NCBI GenBank assembly: GCA_963724805.1
Contig: CAVRWA010000012.1
Span: forward strand, 1-64,000
Source: CAVQZA01 sp963724805
GTDB taxonomy: Bacteria; Actinomycetota; Thermoleophilia; Gaiellales; Gaiellaceae
Direction: 5' to 3'
DNA: 64,000 bases
Shown here: one piece after another, positions 46,233 through 54,793 of the stretch
Numbering within the stretch: position 1 is the first letter of the stretch
How the letters are laid out: each line of letters starts with the position of its first letter
Translations under genes and position numbers: made by a program
The notes under the pieces: model-generated
What the model saw: only the letters and a program-made list of their open reading frames with translations
What the model was told of the DNA's origin: nothing
Database searches by the model: none

Positions 46233-47570
46233 CTACCCGACGTTCGCAGTCTCGTTACCGGTTCGGTCGAATGCAGCGGCCGACCACGTGTGCAAGCCAG
46301 GAGCGATCTTCAACGTAGTCGAGGTCGCGGAGGCGCCCACCGCAGCGACGGCTTGCCCGTCCACGACGATCTTGTAGCCGGCGAGAGAAGCATCGCTGCT
46401 CGCCGTCCAGGAGAATCTGACCTCCTGGTAGTAGTAGCTCGGATCGCGTTCGGTCGCGAACGTGCGGCTCGGGGAGATCGACGCGAACGCACTCGGCGGG
46501 CTTCGGTCGGGGGATGCGGCGGCGGCGAGCGAACCGTTGAGGCTGAGCGCGGCCCCGGCCTGCACCGAGTCGGCGAACGCAGGCTCGGGCTGCGCGCCGC
46601 CCAACAGCGCGCCCTTGAGTTGAACGGCATGCAGCTTCGGATGCCTCTCCAGGAGGAGGGCGGCGGCCCCGGTCACCGCGGGCGCGGCCATGGACGTTCC
46701 CGACATCAGCGCATAACCGCCCGGAACCGTGCTGCGCACGTCGCAACCCGGGGCGGCGAGGCTGACACTCAGCTTGCCGAAATCGGAGAACGGAGCGATC
46801 GTCTGGCCGTCGCACGTCGCGGCGACCGCCACGAGCGTGTTCGAGCTGTACGAAGCCGGATAGGTCGGAATGAGGTCGTTGTCAAAACTGAAGTTTCCGG
46901 CCGCCGCGACAACGAGAACGTCATGCGCCCCAGCGTATTGGAGCGCGTCTGCGAGGTTTCCGGCCCCAGTCTGGAATGCCCAGCTGAGGTTGATCACCCT
47001 GGCCCCGTGATCGACGGCATAATGGATTGCCGCCGCGGCGGCTCCTATGTCGACGAAGTGGCCGCCCCCGGCTCTCAGGGCCATGATGCGGGCATTCGGA
47101 TCGGCCTGTAGCACGATCCCGGAGACGTGCGTTCCGTGCCCCGTGTCGTCGTGGAGGTCGGCACCGTTGTCCACGAGGTTCGCGCCGTTGACATCGTCGA
47201 CCACACCGTCCTTGTCGTCGTCGACACCGTTGCCCGAGATCTCGCTCGGGTTCACCCAGAGATGCGCGGCTAGGGCCGGATGCGCGATGTCGACGCCACC
47301 GTCGATCACCGCGACGACGACGCCGGAAAGAGGAGCGGCAGCCTGGACGCCCTTGGCGGACTTCGGCTTTGAATTCGGCTTGGTGTGGCGCTTCTTGGGC
47401 GGCCGCCTCCGGTCCGCTTGGAACGGACCTGCTCTCGAGACCAGTTCGGCCCGAACCGGCACCGATGAAGGGCGTGTCCAGTGCCCCAGGGCCGGTGCGG
47501 AGAGGGCGAAGGCGGCAGCAACAAACACGGCTGCCCGGAAACCCCACGCAGCGCGACGGTCCGTCAACAC
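46233..47570 (-). CDS. exported subtilisin-like serine protease (S8)
   Basis: 445 aa. Signal (AAVFVAAAFALSAPALG), a short basic pro-region, then the catalytic triad: Asp in VVVAVIDGGVDIAHP, His in DDTGHGTHVSGIV and Ser in ALMSGTSMAAPAVTGAA, with the oxyanion Asn in VVAAAGNFSF. After the protease domain comes one fibronectin-III-like module (YYYQEVRFSWTASSDASLAG, YKIVVDGQAV). No sorting signal. Extracellular protein degradation is the expected role. Confidence 0.92.
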   Translation of the reverse strand: MLTDRRAAWGFRAAVFVAAAFALSAPALGHWTRPSSVPVRAELVSRAGPFQADRRRPPKKRHTKPNSKPKSAKGVQAAAPLSGVVVAVIDGGVDIAHPALAAHLWVNPSEISGNGVDDDKDGVVDDVNGANLVDNGADLHDDTGHGTHVSGIVLQADPNARIMALRAGGGHFVDIGAAAAAIHYAVDHGARVINLSWAFQTGAGNLADALQYAGAHDVLVVAAAGNFSFDNDLIPTYPASYSSNTLVAVAATCDGQTIAPFSDFGKLSVSLAAPGCDVRSTVPGGYALMSGTSMAAPAVTGAAALLLERHPKLHAVQLKGALLGGAQPEPAFADSVQAGAALSLNGSLAAAASPDRSPPSAFASISPSRTFATERDPSYYYQEVRFSWTASSDASLAGYKIVVDGQAVAAVGASATSTTLKIAPGLHTWSAAAFDRTGNETANVG

Positions 47571-47690
47571 GATGCTCGTTCATCGGCGAGCCGGATCACC
47601 AAACAGTCCCTCGAACGAGGGATACCCGGCTAACGGAGCTCGTACACCTCGGAGGGCCTTAGAATCGAAGCTCCGGCACGGAGGGATCGA

Positions 47691-48671
47691 ATGACCGTTA
47701 AGCCCCGCGACACCCTCGAGGCTCCGGCCCTCGGCATGCGGCTCGTGTTCCACAGGACCGCCGCGGACACCGACGGGGCGCTGCTCGAGTACGACGTGAT
47801 CGGCCGCCCACGCGGCTTCCCTGCGCAGGGCCACGTGCACCCGAACCAGACCGAGCGCCACGAGGTCGTCTCCGGGACACTGAAGGTGACGATGGACGGC
47901 CAGTCGCGGGTGCTCGAGCCTGGGGAGTCGATCCTGATTCCCGCCGGCACGGCTCACCGGCACTATGCGGACGGCCCCGGCGAGGGCCACGTGCGCGTCG
48001 AGCTGCGGCCCGCCCTGCGGACCGCAGAGCTGCTCGAGCGGCTCGCCGAGCTGGACGCCGCGGGCCAGATCACCGCGCGCGGCTACCTGAAGCCGCTCGC
48101 CGCGGCCCGCCTCGTGACCGACTTCCCGGACGAGGGCCACGCAGCGCAGCCGCCGGCCCCCGTCCAGCGCGCGGCCGCGCGGGCGGTCGTGGCCGTCGCC
48201 GACCAGAGCCGGGGCGAGTACGTGTTCGTGGACGAATGGGACGTCGCCGCGCCGGCCGAGGCCGTGTTCGACGCGCTCGCGGACGCCCGCACCTACCCCG
48301 AATGGTGGAAGCCCGTGTACGAGACAGTGGAGGCCGAGGGGCTGCCCGCGGTGGGGCAGGTCTCGCGCCAGCACTTCAAGGGGCGGCTCCCGTACCACCT
48401 GGACACCACCTCGACGGTCGTCCGGCTCGAACCGCCGCGCGTCGTCGCCGGCGACGTGGAGGGCGACCTGCGCGGGAGCGGGATCTGGACGGTGACGCCG
48501 GCCGCCGACGGCAGGACGCACGTCCGCTTCGACTGGACGGTCCATGCGGACAAGCTGCTCCTCAAGGTGCTCACGCCGATCCTCCGGCCGCTCTTCCGCT
48601 GGAACCACAACTGGGCGATCGAGCGCGCCAAGGCGGGCCTCGAGCCTTACGCGCAGCGAGCCCCCCGGTGA
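47691..48671 (+). CDS. cupin-SRPBCC fusion protein
   Basis: 326 aa. Residues 15-115 are a cupin (FPAQGHVHPNQTERHEVVSG and PGESILIPAGTAHRHY carry the His/Glu metal ligands). Residues 175-320 are an SRPBCC/polyketide-cyclase fold (EYVFVDEWDVAAPAEAVFDA, LADARTYPEWWKPVYETVE, HVRFDWTVHADKLLLKVL). The stop overlaps the next start (GTGA). Possibly a catabolic enzyme or a lipid-like ligand carrier; the reaction cannot be inferred. Confidence 0.85.
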   Translation: MTVKPRDTLEAPALGMRLVFHRTAADTDGALLEYDVIGRPRGFPAQGHVHPNQTERHEVVSGTLKVTMDGQSRVLEPGESILIPAGTAHRHYADGPGEGHVRVELRPALRTAELLERLAELDAAGQITARGYLKPLAAARLVTDFPDEGHAAQPPAPVQRAAARAVVAVADQSRGEYVFVDEWDVAAPAEAVFDALADARTYPEWWKPVYETVEAEGLPAVGQVSRQHFKGRLPYHLDTTSTVVRLEPPRVVAGDVEGDLRGSGIWTVTPAADGRTHVRFDWTVHADKLLLKVLTPILRPLFRWNHNWAIERAKAGLEPYAQRAPR

Positions 48672-49411
48672 AGGTCCTCGTCGTCGGCGAGTCGTGGGTG
48701 AGCGCCGCGACGCACTACAAGGGCTGGGACTCCTTCGCGAGCGTGACCTACCACTCGGGCCTCGGCTTCCTGCGCGAAGCGCTCGAAGGCGCCGGGACCG
48801 AGCTCGAGCACATGCCTGCACACGAGGCGGCGGAAGCCTTTCCGTTCGAGGTCGAGGGCCTGGCCGCCTACGACGTGGTGATCCTCTCCGACATCGGCTC
48901 GAACACGCTGCTCCTCCACCCCGACACGTGGCTGCACGGGCGCAGGACGCCGAACCGGCTCGCAACGATCCGCGCCTGGGTCGAGGCGGGCGGCGGCCTC
49001 GCGATGGCGGGCGGCTACCTCAGCTTCCAGGGCCTCGACGGCCGCGCGCGCTTCCGGGGCACCGACGTCGAGGCCGTGCTGCCGGCCGAGATCGACCCCT
49101 GGGACGACCGGGTCGAGCGGCCCGAGGGGTTCACGGCCGAAGCCGTCGCACTCGACCATCCGATCCTGGCGGGGATGGAGGGCGAGTGGCCTGCGTTGCT
49201 CGGGTACAACCGCTTCCGGCTGAAGCCCGACGCAACGCTCCTCGCTCGCTTCGGCGACGACCCGATCCTGGCGGTCCGCGACGCGGGCGCCGGGCGGACG
49301 CTCGCCTGGGCCTCGGACATCGGGCCGCACTGGTGCCCGGAGGAGTTCGCGGCGTGGGACGGCTACCGGCGGCTCTGGACGCAGGCCGTCGCGTGGCTCG
49401 CCGGCGGTTAG
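48668..49411 (+). CDS. ThuA-like / glutamine-amidotransferase-fold protein
   Basis: 247 aa from GTG 48668. KVLVVGESWVSAATHYKGWD, AAYDVVILSDIGSNTLLL, WVEAGGGLAMAGGYLSFQG and HPILAGMEGEWPALLGYNR, ending in LAWASDIGPHWCPEEFAAW. The nucleophile-elbow Cys of true amidotransferases is not visible, as in ThuA relatives that act on sugars. The stop overlaps that of the convergent SDR gene. Confidence 0.8.
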   Translation: MKVLVVGESWVSAATHYKGWDSFASVTYHSGLGFLREALEGAGTELEHMPAHEAAEAFPFEVEGLAAYDVVILSDIGSNTLLLHPDTWLHGRRTPNRLATIRAWVEAGGGLAMAGGYLSFQGLDGRARFRGTDVEAVLPAEIDPWDDRVERPEGFTAEAVALDHPILAGMEGEWPALLGYNRFRLKPDATLLARFGDDPILAVRDAGAGRTLAWASDIGPHWCPEEFAAWDGYRRLWTQAVAWLAGG

Positions 49412-50166
49412 CTCGCGAACAGCACGCCGAGCCCGCCGTCGACCGCGATCGTCGCCCCGGTGATCGCCGAGGACTGGTCGCTCAACAGGAAGGCGACCAC
49501 GTTCCCGATCTCACGTGGGGTCGAGACCCGCCGCATCGGGATCTTCCCGAGGACGCTGTCGAGCGCCGCCTGCGGATCGGGCTGCTGGTCGAGCCACTCG
49601 CGCAGGAGGCGGGTGTCCGTGTACCCGGGCGCGACCGCGTTGACACGAACGCCCTGGGGCGCGTACTCGAGGGCGAGTGAGCGCGTGAGACCCTCGAGGC
49701 CCGCCTTCGCCGCCGCGTACGGGAAGAAGCCCTCGATCGTGAGGCTCGCCTGGATCGAGCTGATGTTGACGATCGAGCCTCGCCGCTCGATCAACCCCGG
49801 CAGCGTCGCCTTCGCGAGCATCCAGGCCGCCTTGAGATCTACGGCGAACACGGTGTCCCAGTCCTCCTCGGTCATCTCGACCGCGTCGAAGTACGCGTTG
49901 ATGCCCGCGTTGTTGACGAGGCCGTCGAGGCCGCCGAGCGCGCTCTCGGCCTCCGCCACGGCCCGTTCGACCTCCGCGAGCGAGCGCACGTCGCACGCGA
50001 AGTAGTGCGCGGCGTCGCCGAGACGGGCGGCGGTCTCGGCGCCGGCGGGATCGAGGTCGAGCAGCGCGACGGCGCCCCCCTCGTCCACCACAGCCTCGGC
50101 GATCCCGGCCCCGATCCCACGCGCCGCACCCGTGACCAGCACGGACTTGCCCGCGAGCGCGTTCAT
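49408..50166 (-). CDS. short-chain dehydrogenase/reductase (SDR)
   Basis: 252 aa. VLVTGAARGIGAGIAEAVVD (TGxxxGIG), LDLDP after beta-2 (NAD preference), NNAGINAYF, Ser in IVNISSIQASL and the YAAAK catalytic pair, with PGYTDT and SAITGATIAVDGGLG at the end. ATG overlaps the stop of the M24-like gene (ATGA). Likely dehydrogenates a sugar or hydroxy acid in this catabolic region. Confidence 0.9.
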   Translation of the reverse strand: MNALAGKSVLVTGAARGIGAGIAEAVVDEGGAVALLDLDPAGAETAARLGDAAHYFACDVRSLAEVERAVAEAESALGGLDGLVNNAGINAYFDAVEMTEEDWDTVFAVDLKAAWMLAKATLPGLIERRGSIVNISSIQASLTIEGFFPYAAAKAGLEGLTRSLALEYAPQGVRVNAVAPGYTDTRLLREWLDQQPDPQAALDSVLGKIPMRRVSTPREIGNVVAFLLSDQSSAITGATIAVDGGLGVLFAS

Positions 50167-51545
50167 GCGAAGACCAGGGCCTTGCCGAGGTCGAGCCAGA
50201 AGGGGGTGTAGTGCGCGGGCGTGCACGAGAGCGGCAGCACCTCGTCGCGCAGCGCCACGCCCAGCGTGTCGCGCATGAAGGCGCGGCGGGCCGCGATCCG
50301 CGACCACAGCTCGGGGTGCCGCGCCTCGAGGTCCGCGCGGAGCGCCGCATCGCCGAGCGCGACGGTGTCCTCGCAGTTCGCCGTCCAGCCCTCGCGGATC
50401 CCGGTCGGGATGATGTCGCTCTGGAAGACCATCCCGCTCGCGATCGGGTCGCTCGAGCCGGCGCGGATCGGCGAGTCGAGCCACTCCTCGTAGTGGACGA
50501 GATGACCCGGGTTGAGCGACGAGGCGAACACCTCTCCTTCGAGCAGGGCGGTGATCTCCTCGAAGATCCTGCCGCCGGGCACCCCCAGCTCGAGGAGCTC
50601 GTACCAGGTCGCCATCGCGCGCCAGTACGGGATCGCGAGACGGTCGAGAAAACCATCGCTCTCCGGCCGCAGGTCGGCGGCCGAGGCGCCGATGATGCCG
50701 CCGCGCGCGCAGTTCCCGCCCCAGAGCCCGATTCCGATCAGCGCGGCGTCGCCGAGCTCGAACCGCCGCGACGACGGGCTCCGCAGCCCGATCGCCACAT
50801 CGGGGCCCGAGCAGAGCACCGGGTGATAGCTGAGCGGCTCGCCGCCCCACGGGACGCCGTGGAAGGCCTCGCGCTCGCTCACGCCCGGCCGGGCAGCACG
50901 CAGGATCTCCATCACGTAGGCCGAGCAGCGGGAGGCACCCCATTCGAACACCGCGATCTGGTCGGCGGAGTTGAACGTGCGCAAACCGCGGACCGGGCTC
51001 GTCAGAGCGGGCGTCACGTCGACGACGAGGTCGGGCGAGCCCGCGATCTCGCGCAGCATGTCGACGAAGGCCGAGGGGGCGAAGATCGGCGAGAACGTGC
51101 CGCTCGCCTCGTCCGGCAGAAGCGCCTTCCAGCCGACGACGCCGATCCGGTCGCCCGCGCCGAGTCCCGCCTCGCGCAGCCCCTGCTCCACCGTCGGGCC
51201 GCCGCTTCGGTCGATCCCCATCAGGCTCAGCGACGGGCAGAGGACGACGTCGACGTCGATCGGGACGATCGCCGAGTAGCCGATGTCCTCCTTGCCGACG
51301 AGGAGCGTCCGGCGGCCCCGCCCGAGCACGAGCAGGGCCTCCTCGAAGCGCGGGTCGAGGTTGCAGAGGAAGATCAGGTTCGCGGCATGCTCGCGGTCGC
51401 CGTAGACGACCACCTGGTCGACGTCGACCGCGGCGAGGAGAGCGGCGATGCGTGCCTCGAACTCGGCAGCGGTGATCGCCGGCAACTCTTCCGGGACGTC
51501 GAGCGGCGGCGTCGCCACGTCGGCCAGCTGGATCGGTCGCGTCAC
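50163..51545 (-). CDS. M24 (Xaa-Pro peptidase/creatinase-fold) protein, metal ligands degenerate
   Basis: 460 aa; N-terminal creatinase-like domain (LIFLCNLDPRFEEALLVLGR; GDRIGVVGWKALLP) and C-terminal pita-bread domain (YHPVLCSGPDVAIG; GDAALIGIGLWGGNCARGGI; NPGHLVHYEEWLDSPIRAGS; ASGMVFQSDIIPTG). Active members carry Asp, Asp, His, Glu, Glu. The positions of the two Asp read IGIG and RGG, only the His of GHLVHYEE is kept, and both Glu positions read Asp. It is probably not a dimetal peptidase and may work metal-free like creatinase. Divergent from the GntR regulator gene across an operator-like site. Confidence 0.8.
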   Translation of the reverse strand: MTRPIQLADVATPPLDVPEELPAITAAEFEARIAALLAAVDVDQVVVYGDREHAANLIFLCNLDPRFEEALLVLGRGRRTLLVGKEDIGYSAIVPIDVDVVLCPSLSLMGIDRSGGPTVEQGLREAGLGAGDRIGVVGWKALLPDEASGTFSPIFAPSAFVDMLREIAGSPDLVVDVTPALTSPVRGLRTFNSADQIAVFEWGASRCSAYVMEILRAARPGVSEREAFHGVPWGGEPLSYHPVLCSGPDVAIGLRSPSSRRFELGDAALIGIGLWGGNCARGGIIGASAADLRPESDGFLDRLAIPYWRAMATWYELLELGVPGGRIFEEITALLEGEVFASSLNPGHLVHYEEWLDSPIRAGSSDPIASGMVFQSDIIPTGIREGWTANCEDTVALGDAALRADLEARHPELWSRIAARRAFMRDTLGVALRDEVLPLSCTPAHYTPFWLDLGKALVFA

Positions 51546-51611
51546 GGTGTCTCCTTCGATGGCTCGCGGATCTTGACACCCGACGAGCTGCCGCAGTACG
51601 GTCGGCCGTCA

Positions 51612-51626
51612 GGTCAACTGATGACC
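51612..51626. promoter_or_regulatory. GntR/FadR operator candidate
   Basis: GGTCA-ACTGA-TGACC is a perfect inverted repeat of 5-bp arms in the 98-bp gap between the divergent M24-like and GntR genes, 18 nt before the GntR start. FadR-subfamily operators have TGGT/ACCA-type short arms with similar spacing. Confidence 0.55.
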
Positions 51627-51643
51627 ATACAACTCAGGCAACG

Positions 51644-52393
51644 ATGAGCAATGCGCGGCCCCTCAAGCTGAGCGACCAGGTCACGCGCGTCCTCGCGGGC
51701 AGGATCGTCAACGGCGACCTCGGCGTGCCGCCTACCGAGCAGGACATCTGCGAGGAGTTCGGCGTCTCGAAGCCGACGGCGCGCGAGGTGATCCGCGCGC
51801 TCGCCGCCCGCAGGCTCGTCACCGTCCGCCACGGGCGCCGGATGGAGGTCCGCCCGGTCTCCGAGTGGAACCACCTGGATCCGCTGCTCCTCGAGCTCAA
51901 CCACGACGCCGAGGCCGTGCGCCGGACGCTCGGCGACCTGCACGACCTGCGCATGCTGCTCGAGCCCGAGATCGCCGCGCGCGCCGCGCTGATGGCGACC
52001 CGCGAGCAGCTCGAGCGGATGCGGCACGCGGTCGAGCGGATGGAGGCGCTGGAGAACGACCCGGACGCCTACCTCGAGTTCGACGTGGACTTCCACAACG
52101 AGCTCGCGTCGGCGACGGGAAACGTCGTGCTCGCCTTCGTGCTCGACTCGGTGCGGGAGCTGCTGCGCGTGAGCCGGCGCGTCACGAACCTGCTCGACAA
52201 GATTCCCGACGCCACTCGGGCGCACCGGCGCATCTACGAGGCGCTTCTCGCCCGTGAGCCGGAAACGGCCCGCCAGGCGATGCGCGCGCATCTGCTCACG
52301 GTGACGGAGTTCTGGGCTCCGGGCAGCTCCGAAGCGGCGATCGAGGCTGCCATTCATCACGACGACCGAAAGGAGCTGCGCCGGATCGGCTGA
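51644..52393 (+). CDS. GntR-family regulator, FadR (FCD) subfamily
   Basis: 249 aa. wHTH: LSDQVTRVLAGRIVNGDLGV and EQDICEEFGVSKPTAREVIR. FCD ligand domain: LGDLHDLRMLLEPEIAARAA, FDVDFHNELASATGN and AHRRIYEALLAREPETARQA, with Asp/His positions for a metal-assisted organic acid effector. It is divergent from the M24/SDR operon and upstream of the permease operon, so it probably controls both in response to the substrate acid. Confidence 0.9.
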   Translation: MSNARPLKLSDQVTRVLAGRIVNGDLGVPPTEQDICEEFGVSKPTAREVIRALAARRLVTVRHGRRMEVRPVSEWNHLDPLLLELNHDAEAVRRTLGDLHDLRMLLEPEIAARAALMATREQLERMRHAVERMEALENDPDAYLEFDVDFHNELASATGNVVLAFVLDSVRELLRVSRRVTNLLDKIPDATRAHRRIYEALLAREPETARQAMRAHLLTVTEFWAPGSSEAAIEAAIHHDDRKELRRIG

Positions 52394-52462
52394 GTAGGGG
52401 ACATAACCGACCGTCGCGCTGCGGAGCGAGGCGGACAACGACACACACGGAGGTGGCAGGCT

Positions 52463-53962
52463 ATGAGCTCTGATGCAGCAGTCCCCCCGATCGGCGGACC
52501 GGCCGGCGGCGCTGAGGTCGCCGAGACCGAACTCCAGGCAGGCGCGATCGGCTTCTGGGGCAACATGGTCCAGGCCGTCACGCACATCGCCCCGGGCCTG
52601 AACGTCCTGCTCGGCCTCACGTTCATCGTCAGCTTCGCCGCTGTGACGGCGCCGATCGCGTACCTGCTCGGCGGCGTCATCTGCCTCGGCGTCGCGATCG
52701 TCCTGACCCAGCTCGCCAAACAGTTCACCGGCGCCGGCGGCTACTTCCTCTATGTCAGCCGCACGATCGGGCCACGCTGGGGCTGGATCACGACCTGGCT
52801 CTACTTCCTCTACGACCCGGTCGCGATCGGCACCGTCTGTGCGTTCACCGGCTCGCTCGTGCACGACACGCTGAAGTCGCAGTACGGCTGGAACATCCCG
52901 TGGTGGCTGATCTTCCTGGCCCTCGTGATCTGCGTGGCTCTCTTCACGATGTTCGGGGTCGCGCTGTCGGTGAAGGTCATGCTCGCACTGGCGATCATCG
53001 AGGTCGGAGTCTTCGTCGCGCTGATGATCTCCGGGCTCGTCTCGCCCGGTCCCGGCGGCTTCAACTTCTCGTCCTTCAACCCGGACAACATCCCGAGCAC
53101 GAACGGTCTATACCTCGGCATCGTCTTCACGATCCTCGCCCTCTCGGGCTTCGAGGCGGTCGCACCGCTGGGTGAGGAGACAGAGAACCCGCGCCGCAAC
53201 CTTCCGCTGGCGATCATCGGCTCGGTCGTCGTCGTCGCCATCTTCTACATGCTCGTCAACTGGGGTGTCCTCGTCGGGCACGGAACGAGCGACATCAAGA
53301 ACTTCACCAGCGCCAACCAGATCTTCGACCTCGCCGAACGGCTCTGGGGCGGAGCCTGGATCATCGTCCTGATCGCGGTCGTCAACTCCGCGCTCGCGGT
53401 CTGCATCGCGATCCAGAACGCGACTACCCGCGTCCTCTTCGACATGGGCAGGGTGCGGGCGCTGCCCTCCTTCCTCGGCGAGGTGCACCCGAAGTACAAG
53501 ACGCCCTGGAACGCGATCTTCCTGCTGGGCGGCGTCACCCTCCTGATCGGGCTCGCGCTCGCCTCGTGGCTCGGCCCGGTGAAGACGTTCGGGATGATCG
53601 GGATCATGCAGACGCTCGGCCTGATCATCGTGTACTGCATGGGCAACATCGGCGCGATGCTCTTCTACGGGCGCGAGAAGCGGGACGAGTTCAACGTCTG
53701 GCTGCACCTCGTGATCCCCATTCTCACGACCGCCGCGCTGGTCTGGGTCTTCTGGAAGAACGTGGAGACGCTGCACCCGTTCAGCCCGAAGAACGCGTTC
53801 GACTACAGCCCGCTGATCGTGATCATCTGGTTCGCGATCGGGGTCGTGGTCCTGTTCGTCGCGAGCCGGACGGGAAAGGAGGAGTGGCTCTTCAAGGCGG
53901 GCGAGTCGGCGCACCTGCGCGCCGAGACCGCGACCGAGGCCGCGCATCGGCCGGTCCTGTAG
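52463..53962 (+). CDS. APC-superfamily amino acid/polyamine permease
   Basis: 499 aa, about 12 membrane helices. LQAGAIGFWGNMVQAVTHIA and GLNVLLGLTFIVSFAAV at the start, AGGYFLYVSRTIGPRWGWIT (consensus amphipathic loop), then FTILALSGFEAVAPLGEETE and NPRRNLPLAII, the hallmark APC box. The start has GGAGGTGGC upstream. First gene of a run of four with the SDR, dehydratase and SBP genes. Imports the cluster's substrate, presumably amine- or amino-acid-containing. Confidence 0.9.
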   Translation: MSSDAAVPPIGGPAGGAEVAETELQAGAIGFWGNMVQAVTHIAPGLNVLLGLTFIVSFAAVTAPIAYLLGGVICLGVAIVLTQLAKQFTGAGGYFLYVSRTIGPRWGWITTWLYFLYDPVAIGTVCAFTGSLVHDTLKSQYGWNIPWWLIFLALVICVALFTMFGVALSVKVMLALAIIEVGVFVALMISGLVSPGPGGFNFSSFNPDNIPSTNGLYLGIVFTILALSGFEAVAPLGEETENPRRNLPLAIIGSVVVVAIFYMLVNWGVLVGHGTSDIKNFTSANQIFDLAERLWGGAWIIVLIAVVNSALAVCIAIQNATTRVLFDMGRVRALPSFLGEVHPKYKTPWNAIFLLGGVTLLIGLALASWLGPVKTFGMIGIMQTLGLIIVYCMGNIGAMLFYGREKRDEFNVWLHLVIPILTTAALVWVFWKNVETLHPFSPKNAFDYSPLIVIIWFAIGVVVLFVASRTGKEEWLFKAGESAHLRAETATEAAHRPVL

Positions 53963-54016
53963 CCCGAAGCTCACGGTGCCGCGGGGGACGTGCGCGCGTC
54001 CCCCGCGGCGACGGCC

Positions 54017-54793
54017 ATGACGAACGAGACACACGGAAAGGACCTCGAAGGGCTCGGGGTCGCAGTCACCGGGGCGGCCGGGGACCTCGGCGGCGCGATG
54101 GCGCTCGAGCTGGCCGGCCGCGGTGCTTTTGTGACGATGCTCGACCGCGTCCCGCAGGAGGAGGCGTCCGGGCGAATTGCCGGGGTGAGCGACGCAGGCT
54201 CGTGCTCGTACCGCCAGGTGGACGTGACCGACCGCGCCGCAGTCGACGCGGCGCTGGCGGCGATCGAGCCGCTCGACGTCGCGATCGGCAACGCCGGCAT
54301 CGTCGAGGCGGCGCCGTTCCTGGACGTCTCGCAGGAGCAGTGGCAGGCACATCTCGACATCAACGTGACCGGGTGCTTCAACGTCGGCCAAGCGGCGGCG
54401 CGACTGATGGCCGAGCGCGGGACCCGCGGCCAGGTCATCTTCACCGGCTCGTGGGTGGGCGAGATCCCGTGGCCGGAGATCTCGGCCTATTCGGTCTCGA
54501 AGGCGGGCGTCCGGATGCTCGCCCGCTCGATGGCGCGGGAGCTCGCCGGCCGCGGGATCCGGGTCAACGTCGTCGCCCCGGGGATCGTGATGGCCGGCAT
54601 GGCGAAGCGCCAGTACGAGATGGACCCGGACTACGCGCGCAGGGCCTCGGTGGTGATCCCGCTCGGCGAGTTCGGCACCGCCGAGCAGGTCGCGAAGGCG
54701 GTCGGGTTCCTCTGCTCGCCCGACGCCGAGTACATGACCGGCTCCGTCCTGCTCGTGGACGGCGGCGCCTCCCTCTTCCAGTTCTCAGAGTGA
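54017..54793 (+). CDS. short-chain dehydrogenase/reductase (SDR)
   Basis: 258 aa. VAVTGAAGDLGGAMALELAG, MLDRVP, GNAGIVEAAPF, Ser in IFTGSWVGEIPW and YSVSK; NVVAPGIVMAGMAK and YMTGSVLLVDGGAS follow. ATG 54017 is preferred over upstream frame starts because the Rossmann fold begins 12 residues later. The stop overlaps the dehydratase GTG. Probably oxidises a polyol or sugar to a lactone or keto form for the next enzyme. Confidence 0.88.
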   Translation: MTNETHGKDLEGLGVAVTGAAGDLGGAMALELAGRGAFVTMLDRVPQEEASGRIAGVSDAGSCSYRQVDVTDRAAVDAALAAIEPLDVAIGNAGIVEAAPFLDVSQEQWQAHLDINVTGCFNVGQAAARLMAERGTRGQVIFTGSWVGEIPWPEISAYSVSKAGVRMLARSMARELAGRGIRVNVVAPGIVMAGMAKRQYEMDPDYARRASVVIPLGEFGTAEQVAKAVGFLCSPDAEYMTGSVLLVDGGASLFQFSE

